Assembly (NCBI RefSeq): GCF_016808095.1
Contig: NC_068971.1
Location: 45,754,131-45,818,130 of the forward strand
Reading direction: 5' to 3'
DNA from: Vigna angularis
Lineage: Eukaryota > Streptophyta > Magnoliopsida > Fabales > Fabaceae
DNA: 64,000 nt
Numbering within the stretch: position 1 is the first letter of the stretch; every line of letters starts with the position of its first letter. Made by a program: the position numbers and the translations under genes. Shown in pieces: positions 49,080 through 60,917 of the stretch. The notes beneath the pieces were generated by a model. It ran no database searches, was not told the origin of the DNA, and worked only from the letters and a program-made list of their open reading frames with translations.

Positions 49080-51190
49080 TGGACATAAATACGACTGTGT
49101 AGACTATTGAAATTATAAAGTATCTGTTTTATGTTTAGAAAATAATTGTGGGTATAAAAGAAAAAAATGATATTTTTGTTTTTAGAGAATTTGTTATATT
49201 AATTTATATTATTTTAATCAGTGAAATTAATTATTCTTTATTTTAACATAAATGTAGAGAATTAAGGATCATTATTTATGTCTTAAGTAATGTTTTAGTA
49301 CACTAATTAGCTTTTGCCAAACTATTTATATAAAGTCACAATGAATAAAGGATATATTTGTAAAATAAATTATATTTATTACTCGAACAAAGAAAAGAAA
49401 AATGAGTGCATATTCATGCAATAGTTAAAGGTTTAATTTTAAAATTTTAATTAAATTTTTTGTTTAAAATATTGATAAGGTGAAGGATAAAAAAATATAT
49501 TTATAGGGTTTTGATCAGGTGAACGATTATAAAATATATTTATAAATGAAGGGGATGAAGGTGGTATGGTTTTTGTTGTGGCTATGTTGAAGATTTTTCT
49601 CACTATAAAACTCAAATTACAAACTTTTGCACAACTTACCTAATTTTCGTTGAAAAAATTGATAAAAATATCTCGGGTTGGCTCGAGTCATATTCCACGA
49701 GGTTTTAAGAAAGAAATAAATACAATGTTATTGAATTCACTTCTAGTAATAAATAACTTAAAAATCAAGTATTCTTTTACTAATCTTAAATAGTTTTAAA
49801 ATAAATTCTTAATCAAAACAAAAACAGAAACTTTGCTAACAATATTAAATTAAATACATATACATTAAAATAAAAGATAAATATAAATAAAAATAAATAA
49901 AAATAAAAAAATTAAAAAAGTTTTGTTTGATTTTTGTTTAATCTAATATTTGGGTGTAATACACTTAAATTTCAATTATTAATGAAAAATTACTTAAATT
50001 TTTAATCTATAAGTTCCTTCATTACAAACAATAAACTACAAAATTTACTCATACTACCAATTAAAATTTTATATTATTAGAAATAAAGTAAATAAATATT
50101 TATTAATAAATACATTTCCCTTAAATATTAATTAATATTAACATAATCACTCAAATTTATTTTATATAAAATAATTTTTTATATGTCATTATTAATACTA
50201 ATGATTTTTTTCCAAATAAAAATTAAGAACAACATTTAATATTACTTTGTATTACATTATTTATTCTAAATTATTGCAATATTTAATTTAAATTAAATTG
50301 AAACATTAGACTAATACAATATCTAATATTGTTTTAAATTAAATTATTATATTTATTAATTTATATTTAAATAAATTTAATATAAATATTTTAACACATG
50401 GTCATTGGAATAATCTTTTGGCGTTTGAGTAGGTTCGGAAAAAAAATTACAATTCGCTATATATTAATTTAAATAAACTTTTTCAAACTTATTTTAAAAG
50501 GTAACCTTTCATATTTTAAATAAATTTATTATTTTTATGTTAGCATACTTTTAAAGTGATGGTCTGTTATTATTATTCTAATAATATTAAAATAATCAAA
50601 TTAAATATTACTAATTATTAATTAAAACTCCTAGTCTTTAAAAAAAATTAAATATTAATCAATTACTCTATACATAAAATCATACTAAACATATCAGTTA
50701 TTAAACAAATTCATCAATTTTATTAAATTAAAACTAAACAATCAATGTAACTTAATTAAAAAATAAATAAAGAAATAAAAAAAAAAAAAATCAGGTCTGG
50801 AGAGTCTATTTATGCATGTCAGAGATCATCAGTAATTAGGTAAAGTAAATAAATTGATAAAAAGTTTATTTGAATATTTAGAAGAAGAAAAAATATAGAC
50901 ATGGAAATAAAGTAGAAGTAAGAGTAATTTTTGGAAAAAAATATTAAACGAAATTTAACTTATTTAAATGAAAGTCACACTTAAACATATAGAAAAATAC
51001 AGAAAAAAAGTAAAAAAAAAATAAATGAATTTTTTTAAAAGTTGAGTGTACCTTGTTTGAAGTGGTAAGTGGACCTTGGTGTTTGGATTGAATGCGTGGC
51101 TTGAATTTGAATTCTGGTTTTCAAGGTCTGTATGAGGACTTCCAGGCTATGACTGGACAAAGAGGAGAAAACTAAAACCCGTTTATTAGC
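49080..51190. other. AT-rich intergenic region
   Basis: Extremely AT-rich with no supported gene or structured repeat. The last 150 bp begins the S40 gene's upstream region. Confidence 0.55.
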
Positions 51191-51195
51191 AACTT

Positions 51196-51204
51196 TGCCA
51201 CGTC
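51196..51204 (+). promoter_or_regulatory. ACGT-core bZIP/ABRE-like site upstream of the S40 gene
   Basis: The word gccacgtca (51196-51204), the reverse of TGACGTGGC, lies about 190 bp before the ATG. ACGT-core sites are bound by bZIP factors, including ABA-response factors. S40 genes are known to respond to senescence, ABA and dark treatment, so it is a reasonable control site; function is inferred. Confidence 0.4.
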
Positions 51205-51389
51205 ATGGTTAAAAGCGGGTCCCACAGAAAAAGAGGTTTAAGATTTTCTCATTCTTTTGGTTTTATTTACCACTCTGCGACCCTCCGCCACATCACCCTC
51301 TCATTTTCTTTCCCATTCACATTCACTCCTCTCTTTCACTCTTCCACTCTTTCCTATCCCCACACCAAACAAAAAAAAAATAACAACTA

Positions 51390-52022
51390 ATGGACCCCAC
51401 ACCCTCCTTCCACCGTCGATCCTCCTCCTCATCCTCCCACCGCCTCCTCGGTCGCTACCCCGCCACCGCTGCTGCATCCCCCTCCCCTGCCGATGAGCTC
51501 AGCGAAGCCGAGCTTTTCTGGGCGGCCGATTCCCCTGAATCGGAACCCCAACACCACGCGCCCTCGCCCAAGCCTCGCCTCCGTAACTTCGATCGCCCCG
51601 TCGATTCCGGAATCCTCGTCGTGCTCACGGAGCCGGATTCCCGTGGCGGCGTGTTCCGCAGCAAGTCCCCTGTTCAAACCTCCTCGCGCATGACGATTCC
51701 GTCGCTGCCGAGGCCGCCGGCCTCCGACTACCTTGCGCAGTCCGCACCTTCTAGAAAGTTCCAGCAATCGGCGCCCGTCAAGGTTCCTATTCTGATTGCT
51801 GCCGGCGCCTCCAAGCGCCGCAACGCCGACGAATTCGCGCGCGTGATCGATGACGACGATGACGAGGAGATGCTGCCGCCGCACGAAATTGTGGCGAGAG
51901 GCTCTGGCGTTTCGCCCAAAACCACTTTTTCGGTGTTGGAAGGAGTTGGGAGAACCCTCAAAGGGAGGGATCTCCGTCAGGTTAGAAACGCCGTTTTGCG
52001 CCAAACCGGTTTTCTTGATTGA
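51390..52022 (+). CDS. S40: Senescence regulator S40 / DUF584 family protein
   Basis: A 210-residue intronless gene. The C-terminal signature is complete: EMLPPHEIVAR (about residues 154-164), then SVLEGVGRTLKGRDLRQVRNAVLRQTGFLD to the stop, the hallmark of the S40 family (PF04520). The N-terminal half is low-complexity, rich in Ser, Pro and Ala, with a central acidic run DDDDDEE. Family members are nuclear proteins induced during leaf senescence and by ABA or dark; their biochemical role is unclear. The start MDPTPSFHRRSSSSSS follows a CT-rich leader and is the first ATG in frame. The coding region is far more GC-rich than its surroundings, so long antisense frames here are shadows. Confidence 0.93.
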   Translation: MDPTPSFHRRSSSSSSHRLLGRYPATAAASPSPADELSEAELFWAADSPESEPQHHAPSPKPRLRNFDRPVDSGILVVLTEPDSRGGVFRSKSPVQTSSRMTIPSLPRPPASDYLAQSAPSRKFQQSAPVKVPILIAAGASKRRNADEFARVIDDDDDEEMLPPHEIVARGSGVSPKTTFSVLEGVGRTLKGRDLRQVRNAVLRQTGFLD

Positions 52023-54521
52023 TTAATTTAATTTTACTTTCCATTTCTATCTCTTTCTCTCTCCCGTTGAGGTGGGGAAGTTAAATTTTGATAGCTTCTC
52101 TGCACTATCCATGAAAGTGATAGTTTCGATCCACGTAACTTCGTTTTCGTTTTCGGATGCTCTTTTTGCTCTGTGCTTGGTATAGAATCTGGAAACATGT
52201 TAGTTGATGGACCAAACTTGGATAAAGTCTATCTTTTTTTTTCTTTTTCTCTTCCTCTCCATTTTTGTATTGGATGAACGGTTTTGGCTTCGATTTTGTT
52301 GGAACATTTAAATGGCTAAACTTTAATGTTCCCTGTTTTTATCCTACTTCATTTGCACTGACTCTGAAAGTTTAGTCACTGGAGATAAATAAATGAAACA
52401 ATCCTGTGTTGATGAATGGAGTGAATACTCATCAGATAATTGGTGCTTTTCATGTGATTGTAAGCATTATTCACTTGCTTTGAAAGCAGGGGAAGTACAA
52501 TGATTGTGCTTTGAAAAGCTTGGAGAGTTGGTGAGATTGTTGTCCGTATTCGTGTTAACATGTTTCATTATGAATCTTACACCAGGATTAGGTTCTTATT
52601 AAGCTTAATAAAGAACCATGATTACTGGTTGTTAGATCTAAATGCGACTTATTAGGTTTGTAATTTTCTGATATGGAATAGTTCTGATTTGTTAGTGACA
52701 TTCCATGTTTCTGCATGTTCTGTTTCTCACTCTGCTTTCAGCCTAATATCGTACCATAGAGATGTCTGTCATGTAGGGAAATTGGTTGGGTAAAATGCTG
52801 ATTACTATAGAATATAGGCATTGGTTGGAGTATATACAAGTTAAAGATTTGGTTCATTGACTTGTGTTGGGTAGATGATGAATTTTGCTCAGGTGAAATC
52901 CATTGTTTGGCCCACATGAGACAAAGTTGTGGGCAAGTACATCTATTCGTGGCCACGGGAAGTTTGGAAGTTGCTTGTTGAAGTGGTATTACCAGTCAGG
53001 GAAAATGGACAAATCGTTTTCATAATCTAAAATGTTTTATTTCTTCTTCAACCAAGGAAGCAAGTTGGACAAAAGTTTCAACATCAATTCATCTAAACAC
53101 ATGTTTTGTGTTGTTTTACAGAAAAGTAGAATGGTGTTTCACAAGATTGAATTTATTATACTGCTCCCGTGATAATCAAATGGTTGAGAGCTGGATTAAA
53201 ATGGATCAATAGGTGCTTGCAAAAAAAGATACTTAAATTAGTTTAGTGTGAGAAAGGTATATTTAGATTTGGATAATACCGAAATCTAAATTAGTAATAT
53301 ATTTGCACTTACTTTAAGCATTGTGATTTAATTTAGGTATTTACAGGAATTGTTCTCTGATACAAGTTTAAAAACCAAGTTAGCGGCGTCTCTTTTAAGA
53401 TGCCACTTAATTGTAGTTTAAGGTTTAAGATTTCTTTTCGAAAATCTTTTCTTTTCAAAAAAAACCTTTTTAATCTTTTTCTCCTAAATTTTTTCTCTTT
53501 TCTTTGAAAAAAATGTATAAAAAAGCAACCTAGTCACAATATATCTACCAAAACCCAATCAATTCTTCCAAGTCCAAAATTAGTCTCCCCAATGCTAAAT
53601 TATGACTTTTTTTAAATATTGTTTTAAAAAATATTTTTTTTAAATTATATCAATATATAATTTATAAAAAATATTTTTTTAAAATTATATCAATATATAA
53701 TTTATAAAAAATATTCATTTAGTGAGATACTATAAGAGTAATTTAATGCTAGAATGAGATTAATAAATTGGAAAATGAATAACTAATTTAAAATATATTA
53801 TTATTAATTTAATTTCATTATTAATAAATCTATTATTTGAAAATATATTTTTTTAATTTAAACATTTTATTATTATTATTGTTAATAAATTTTAGTTTTA
53901 TAAAAAATTTAAATATTTTTTATTTAAGCTTTATTAAAGTAGTTGGTTAAAATATTCTCTTTCTTAAGCTTTATTTTAAGGATTTAGAGTTTTTTCTTTT
54001 AAATCTTAGTTTGATAATGATCTATTTATGTCATTGAATCTAACAAGCTATTAATAGAATCAAGCTTGTAAATGGTGCCTCAAAACTGAAATAAATAAAT
54101 ATCTAAAGAGAAGTTTTTGAGGGAGTCATTACGTTGTTCTCTTAAATAAATATTCTGGCATGTTCATTTTTATTCTACGCTCTCAACTTACAATTTTATA
54201 AATTTTTATTTTATTATAATATTTTTATCTTTATTACTTATAATATTTTTATTTTATTATAAAAAGAAAGTGTTGGATGTAGATAAAGAAAAAGGCGGTG
54301 TTAACAAATATTTTTCCTCTTAAATATGCTAAGATTGTTTTTTTTTTATTGTTATTTTGGTTTTTATGTAACTAAGATTAAAGATATCATTTATGAGTTT
54401 ATAAATTCTGAGCACAAATTTGCGAACTGCCCATAACATTGAGAAAATGAAATTAAGGATTTTATTGATTATATTAATAATAATATGGACAAACGTAAAA
54501 TCTAATAATGATGCTTGAAGA
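52023..54521. other. S40 3' region and intergenic DNA
   Basis: The first 1.3 kb is less AT-rich and may hold the 3' UTR or an unrecognised transcript. A tandem duplication of about 45 bp lies at 53620-53712 ('aaattatatcaatatataat' twice). No coding exon supported. Confidence 0.45.
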
Positions 54522-54531
54522 TTGTTAAAAT
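54522..54531. repeat. 10-bp target-site duplication, left copy
   Basis: TTGTTAAAAT directly before the left end of the element at 54532, repeated exactly at 55572-55581. Confidence 0.85.
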
Positions 54532-55571
54532 GGTTTAAACTCTCGGATGATCCTCGTATTTATATGAAAATCTCAAATGGGTTATCGTTTTTTTTTTCGG
54601 TCTCAATTGGGTCATATTTTTTGTAAAAATGAGCCAATTTTACCCTAACCGTTAAGTGCTCTCAGACGGTGTTAAGTTTAGCTGAGCTGCATTTTATATT
54701 TTGATGGCGTGACATTGTTCATTAAAATTGAATGACTGATGTGTTTTAAATCACCTTCCATGGCACCGATGCTTCACCATTACAGTTCACAAACATTGAT
54801 GTGTTCATGTTGCATTTGAAAGTGAGACCAGAAGAGAGAGAGAGAGGAATAACGGAATTATTCATGGATCATCTACAAACATTAAATTAATATGTTACTT
54901 TAAAGTTAAAATTATATCAATTTTTCCTTTGGGTCTGGATATAGTTTAGGGCTCCATGTTTGATTTTGTTTATAGTGCTTAATATTATTGACAGGATGAT
55001 GAGGTGGGAGAAGAAGGGCGTTGGATTTGTTGGCGGAGAGGCAGTTCCAGCCCTTGAAGATCTCCTTGCAGGTGTGGTCGTAGGTTGGAATTCTGGGAGG
55101 ATGAGTGATCCATTTTCCATCGGAGAAATTGCAGGAATATTGGGTGTGTTTGTGGAAGGTGGGAATAGAGTGGGCTATGGAAGGGGAGGAGGTGGTTCTG
55201 AATTGGGAGAGAAGGAGGAAGATGGAAGTGAAGCAGAGAAGAGAGAGAAGAGGAAAGAGAGGAACTTTCTTCTTGGGACTTTGCGAATATAAGCTTCCCT
55301 TATGGCCATTCCAATGCGAGATGAGCTAACCTCTTTCATCCTTTTGCATCTCACTTTTTCTTCTTTCTTCTCTCCAACTTTTGCAGATGTACCACGTCAT
55401 CAAAATATAAAATACAACTCAGTTAAACTTAACGTCGTCTGAGAGCACTTAACAGTTAGGGTAAATTTGGCTCATTTTTAAAAAAAATATGACCCAATTG
55501 AGACTGAAAAAAAAATAATAACTCATTTGAGATTTCCATATAAATACGAGCACCATTCGAAGGGTTAAACC
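54532..55571 (-). mobile_element. Pack-MULE-like element carrying a TBL gene fragment
   Basis: About 1040 bp. The terminal inverted repeats are about 180 bp (54532-54712 and about 55393-55571), start GGTTTAA, and differ by roughly 20 positions by eye, so it is older than the element at 2166. A perfect 10-bp duplication flanks it. The interior is GC-richer than its surroundings, shows no transposase, and holds on the minus strand a piece of a trichome-birefringence-like gene. Both terminal repeats carry the block TTAAGTGCTCTCAGACG. The left one has GACGGTGTTAAGTTT, which is shared with the other Pack-MULE. Confidence 0.88.
54985..55339 (-). pseudogene. Captured N-terminal fragment of a trichome-birefringence-like (TBL) gene
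   Basis: Read on the minus strand from an ATG at 55339, the first codons are MKEVSSSR. After a probable small deletion the frame shifts to WNGHKGSLYSQSPKKKVP and a membrane anchor LFPLLSLLCFTSIFLLL. It then reaches the TBL N-terminal domain: CNFSDGKW, TYDHTCKEIFKGWNC and NKSNA. Intact TBL proteins are Golgi type II membrane proteins that O-acetylate cell-wall polysaccharides, with later GDS and DxxH motifs that are absent here. Similarity ends near 54990. The fragment has at least one frameshift relative to its ATG and cannot encode an enzyme. Confidence 0.7.
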
Positions 55572-55581
55572 TTGTTAAAAT
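55572..55581. repeat. 10-bp target-site duplication, right copy
   Basis: Exact repeat of 54522-54531, directly after the right end of the element. Confidence 0.85.
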
Positions 55582-55673
55582 ATATGTTTATAGTGTGATT
55601 AGATTTGTAATGATAGGAACAATACTTTGAGACTTAGGCAACTTTACAACTTATTTTGTATTTAAATTCATAT

Positions 55674-55676
<3 letters not shown>

Positions 55677-55735
<59 letters not shown>
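55677..55735. repeat. (AT)n microsatellite
   Basis: Pure AT run of about 29 units, about 100 bp to the right of the TBL Pack-MULE. Confidence 0.95.
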
Positions 55736-55737
<2 letters not shown>

Positions 55738-58700
55738 CTTTTAGTAAGAAATCTAGATTTCATAAGTTGCTAAATTGAGATTTTCAAATCATCGGTATTA
55801 ATTTATTGGTAGAAGTTAAATTAAAAAATCATGATTATTAAATTAAAAACAAAATAACATAAAGGAGAATACACTAAATTAAGGACAGTTTTTCAAAATG
55901 AATATTTTACAGTAATTAACTTCATATTAGCATAAGTTCAAATAAATAGTGATATTAAATTTAAGTAGTATTTAAATTAATACAAAATTTATTAATTCAT
56001 CATTTTAACACAACTCTTCTATTATATAATGCAGTTAAATTAATATTTTAATTCAATGTTTGTAATTTATTAATTTTAGATATATTTTCCCAACTCATTC
56101 TTTTATAGAAAAAAATTTGATTTAAATTTGACCTCCAAATAGCTGAATTCCACTCATGGAAAGTCATTACTTCAAGTTCCCCAGTTTCGTTCCTGAAAAA
56201 TCATATTCCTAACATTTTTTGGGTGAAAGGTCACGACGAATTTGAATTTTTAAAATCCAATTTCTGCTTTCAGAGAAAAAAGTAGCTCCACCGTTATTAA
56301 ATAAAAATTGGGAATTATTTGTTTCTCAAATATTTCGGAATAAATCTTTCTTTTAAAAAAAATAGTTGTAAAATTGTTTAGTAGTTAACTTTTCTTTTTA
56401 CTTTCCTAATAAATGCACACAATAATAAAAGTTAAGCAAAAGAAAATATCATAATTGAGAAAAAGAAAAAACGTAATTTGAAACTGATGGTTAAATAACA
56501 TTTTTTTTAAACTTGCCACTTAAATAAATGAAATGAGCACAGTAATACATTTTCAAAAAATGTACAATTGTTTTGAAACTTAACATTAACAAATTTTTAG
56601 ACATTTCATATCTACTTCTAAAAATAAATTATTAATTAAAGTAAGTGGTGTAAAAAAAAATCTTTAAAAAAAATAAAATCGACACCTGTGGGAATATAAC
56701 TATTAGAGTGAAATCTTTGGCCAGTGATTGAAATTTAGGAATTTTTTTTTCCTTTTTTTTTAATTTTATAAAATCATTTCAAAACTAGACCTATATTTGA
56801 TAGTTTCTTTTTTTTTCTCTCAAAATTCACAGTAATATCAGTGCATCATTAAATTTTGTTTGTCCTTTGGAAGTCTTCATTTCATATACAGATATCATCT
56901 ATTTGATTGAACATAAAGAAAAATTGGTATAAACTAATCCTTTTTTTTATTTTTTCATATATTTATTTGATTGAACTAACCCTAAAAGTTGCATTTATTC
57001 CTTTACAAAACACGTTTAAACTCATTATTTATTAAGTTTATTATCAGCTGCTCAACAATGTCTTGTCCCTTTAAAACTTGTGTATTCATTTATCTGAGCT
57101 TATATTTGTGACTATATTTAAAACATTATTTTTTTGAAATACACATTTAATTAATTTTTGGAGTGACAATAAATGAACTGTATTTATTAATGAAAATGAA
57201 TATTAGTATTATAATTAATACTATGACAAGTTATAAATATGTCAATAGAGTGGAATTAAGCTTTAAATAAACTAAAGATTCAACTCTTATAAAGAGAAAT
57301 TAAAAATAAAAAAGGCTTTAAAAACAACATTTAATCTTGTCTAAATTAAATCAGTAAACAAGGTATAGTCAACATAACTTTTTTAACTTAGATGGTGTTT
57401 CATAATCTTTTGTAGCTACAAATATAAAAAAAGATGAAAAATTACAAATTATTGAAAAAAGTTTAGTATAGTAACGTACTTAATTTCTTTTTCTAAATCT
57501 TTAAACTAACAAAAAAATTGAATTATTTTATTTAAATTAGTTACAATTTATATTTATATATTAATAATGGAAATCAGAGAAATAATTCAAATATCATCTC
57601 TTTTCGGTGTACACCAACTTTATTCTCTAAACAGTGATTCCTTTTTCAATTAAAATAATTGTTTTATTACATTTATTTTTTAACCTTTTCTTTTAATTTA
57701 TCCTGTTCTTAAACTTTATTTTTTAATTCTAAACTACCTACAAAATTTATAAAAACTATAACAACCTAAAAAATAGAGTATTAAAATAGATAAATATATT
57801 AAAATAATCACACGTACATTTTATTTTAAAATAATCTTATAATATAAATAAAACTTTTTAAAACTCGACTGACTTTTTTCTATTCCTCACATTTGAACTA
57901 TTTGTTTGATGATACCCAGACAATCACGACGTTAAGAGTTACACATCTCACCAATCAATTGGGTGAATCAAGTGGGTAAGCCGTCAATCCTTTTCTCTAA
58001 GGTCTAAGGTTTTTGATTCTACAAAATGCTTATGTTTGCATGGATCAAGAATTCATTTTTTTTAATTTCTAGCTCAATTTAAGTTCTAAAGTTGGTTTTC
58101 ATCACCATAGGTGATTTGTAGGATTTTTTTTAGAGTTGTATTGCGATGCAAGCGAAATTTCGTTGAACTGTTAATTAAGGAAAGCTAGATTTATGCTTTA
58201 ATGAGATGATATTGGATTTGTTATTAGTTGTATAAAATGTTTGAAGTTTGTGATAATGTGGGTGATTTTGAGTAGAGGCACATTATCATGTTTAAAGTTG
58301 ATTTTGAAGATAGTAGAGTGGTGGAAATGAGCATTTGGTGTGAAATTGGTTTGTGGGAAGGGTGTTGGCAAGTCAAATAGGACTTTATTGAGTAAACAGT
58401 GAATGTCGAATTATTCTTTTTTGTCGAAAACCTTTTATTTTCCAGAATAAATTTGAAAGTAATGAAAGAAAACAAAACTCATTCCACCAATTAGTCTTTT
58501 AGGTTTTAAATAAAGATGACAAAAAATGATATTATTATTAAAATTAATGTCCAAGCATTTCTAAATCATAACAAATCAACCATAAATCATACATATCACT
58601 CTAATCAATAAGACATTTACAAAAATACAAAAAAATATATCTTCAAAATTCTTTTGACTCCATTCACTATGGAGTTTAACAACAAAATTTAATCAATTTT

Positions 58701-58870
58701 CAAATTCAAAAAGCTAAATCTAGAAAATCCTAATATACTTGTTTCCAAATCAAATATTGAAACCTAGAAAAAAAAGAACACAAAACCAATCAAAATTGTG
58801 TTATCTTCGAATAACTTAAATCAGAACTTCACCAAGAAATCTTACGAGTGTAGGCAAGTCAGGTATATGA
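55736..58870. other. AT-rich intergenic region
   Basis: No supported gene. A slightly less AT-rich patch at about 57900-58480 has no recognisable frame or motif. Confidence 0.5.
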
Positions 58871-58879
58871 ATGGATTGC

Positions 58880-59394
58880 CTCAAGATTTTGAATTCAGAA
58901 AGGAAATTTCCTTTCATACATCTAATTGAATCATCATCCTTGCCTTCTTGTTTCCCTTAAAATACGAAGAATAAATAAACACCACAGAATAATAAACACT
59001 CTAAAGCTAATAAAAAACAAATGGTTCAAATGTTCTCCACCAGATACAGAGGCACCGATACATGACCCAACCAAAGGAGATGAAGTCCAATTAGTCGAAT
59101 CTAAAGGCAAAGCGAGAAAAACAATCCCACTTGCCATAGAAATCAACAAAAATGAAGATTCAAACTCCAGTGGAATACAGAGGGTTCAATGAATCTTGAT
59201 AAGAAGAGAAAGGTGGAAAATAGAGGACTCAAAGGGAAACCCTAAAGAGAAACCTCAAAGCGTGTTGATATGGCGCTGCTATGACTCGACACGCTTCCAT
59301 GGAGAAATTGGGAAGGCGATCTTAAGGGCAGCGCTTATAGCAAACAGATTCACCAACCAATTATATCATTACGAAACGGAAACGAAAACAAAAC
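58880..59394 (-). other. Possible 5' exon(s) of an unidentified transcript
   Basis: Sequence downstream of the promoter-like cluster is less AT-rich than its surroundings. A minus-strand ATG near 59299 opens a short frame (MEACRVIAAPYQHAL...). Another at 59149 opens a 71-codon frame (MLISMASGIVF...) with hydrophobic ends. Neither resembles a family I know. It may be a gene 5' end, a non-coding RNA or a captured fragment. Confidence 0.25.
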
Positions 59395-59550
59395 GAAAAT
59401 GCTGTCTGAAACGAGAGAAAGAAGGTAAAACCCTAGTGGCTGGAGAACGAAACGAGGGTATATATAGTCTCATGGATATTCTGGAAGACAAGATTACCCT
59501 TATTGGGCTTTTCTATATCATGGTTCTGCTACCCGGTAAATATGGGCCGC
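59395..59550 (-). promoter_or_regulatory. Promoter-like cluster: site II, TATA and telo-box-like motif
   Basis: On the minus strand, in order: a site II motif (TGGGCC in plus-strand text near 59544), a GCCCA motif near 59507, CTATATATA near 59467-59459, and about 30 bp later CTAGGGTTTTACC (about 59437-59425) followed by a CT-rich leader. Spacing and composition match plant promoters of translation-related or snoRNA genes. The transcript it would drive runs toward 58900, where I could identify no protein. Confidence 0.4.
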
Positions 59551-60618
59551 AACTAATTTCCGTTTTTAATTCCGCATAGGGGGATTGCTTTCTACTCAAT
59601 TTTTTTCTCGTCATTTTAATCAATTTTTTAAAAATCTACATGGGAATTTTGTTTAAAAAGAATTGAAGATAAAAATTAAAGTTTTAGGAATTTAATAGGA
59701 ATTTTCTAAAATTTCTGGAACATAATTTTGAGAATAAATTTCTAGAATAATAAATATGTTTTATATCAAAATTTCTTGAACAAAACTTAATAGAATAAGC
59801 TTTTCAAAATGTGCGATATGTATATAACTAAATTTTTGGAATAAACTCTCCAGGATGTATATAAAATCTTTTAAGTTTTTTGCAATGACAATTCTGGAAA
59901 CATATGAAATGTATTCCGAGGGTTTAAAAATGCACTTTTTTGCTAGGCTTATCTCTTCTTTTTCCTTTGCAGCATTTTCAATTATTCTTCCTTTGTACTG
60001 GAGGTGCATTTAGTCTTTGTCTATCAGTACGGAGTGCATTTAGTAATAACAGGAGGCAGGAAGCAAAAGGCCCAGACACGATATTCTTGAAATTCTTCCT
60101 ACTAATGGTTCAAATAGGGTTAGTCCTTCCACCACCATAGTTGCTCCTGCATCTCTTCAACTTTTTTTATTTTTAAAATTAACCTTATTTAAATATTTAT
60201 TTTTTATTTTTACTTATTTTAATCTAAAATTCTAATTTAATCTCATTCTCTTTCACTAAGAGTGGAGCAACCCCACACCCGAACATCACATAAAACCCTA
60301 ATTTAATTTCATTTTCTTTTACTCTTCACTGTCGCAATCCCTACACCCCATACCACAGAAACTTATCTTCTTCCTCTCTTCCTATTTCCCTTTTTCACTC
60401 TTGCAGCCTCACACCCTCACATAAACTTTATTTTTTCCTCTCACTCTCTTCTTCCTCTTCTCCTAATACTTCTCTTATTTGTAATTTATGTTTCCTCCTC
60501 TATTTCCGATGCTTCCATTATCACTGAGTTGGCTCTAGAGATGGTTGGTTCGCGAAGAAGAGTATGGTTCATGGTTGATTTCGTTCTAAAAAATGCGGGT
60601 ATCTATGCATTGTTCGGT

Positions 60619-60917
60619 CTTCAATGGATCTTGATTTCCGTCAACGAATGTCAAGATTCGTTGAAAGTTGAACGGATCTCCCATATTCGTTGAGGCCTTT
60701 GTGCTTGTTTTTTTTAGTTTATTAATTTTATTTTATTTTGTATACATTTTTATGGGTAATATATAATTTTAGATTTTTAGTTATTTATTAATTTAATTAT
60801 AATTATCTAATGTTTAAAATTTGTTTTGTATTTGTTCAAAGGTTAAACGGATCTTGATTTCTCTTAACAGATGTCAAGATCCGTTGAAGCCAAACAAATC
60901 TCTCATATTCGTTGATC
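60619..60917. repeat. Two diverged direct repeats of about 76 bp with internal dyads
   Basis: Copies at 60619-60694 and 60841-60917 share 'ggatcttgattt', 'atgtcaagat', 'cgttga' and 'tctc(c/t)catattcgttga'. Each contains an inverted motif (aacgaat...attcgtt or its variant). They look like pieces of a transposon end, but no full element was delimited. Confidence 0.55.

Noticed and set aside
51429..52004. 191-codon antisense frame opposite the S40 gene, plus smaller frames there
   Set aside because: Shadow of a GC-rich coding exon; the sense frame has the complete S40 signature.
54960..55292. 110-codon plus-strand frame inside the second Pack-MULE
   Set aside because: Antisense to the TBL-like fragment, and low-complexity (Gly/Glu/Lys-rich) as expected from reversed CT-rich coding DNA.
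59196..59579. 127-codon plus-strand frame
   Set aside because: It runs through the promoter-like cluster in the opposite direction and shows no family feature.
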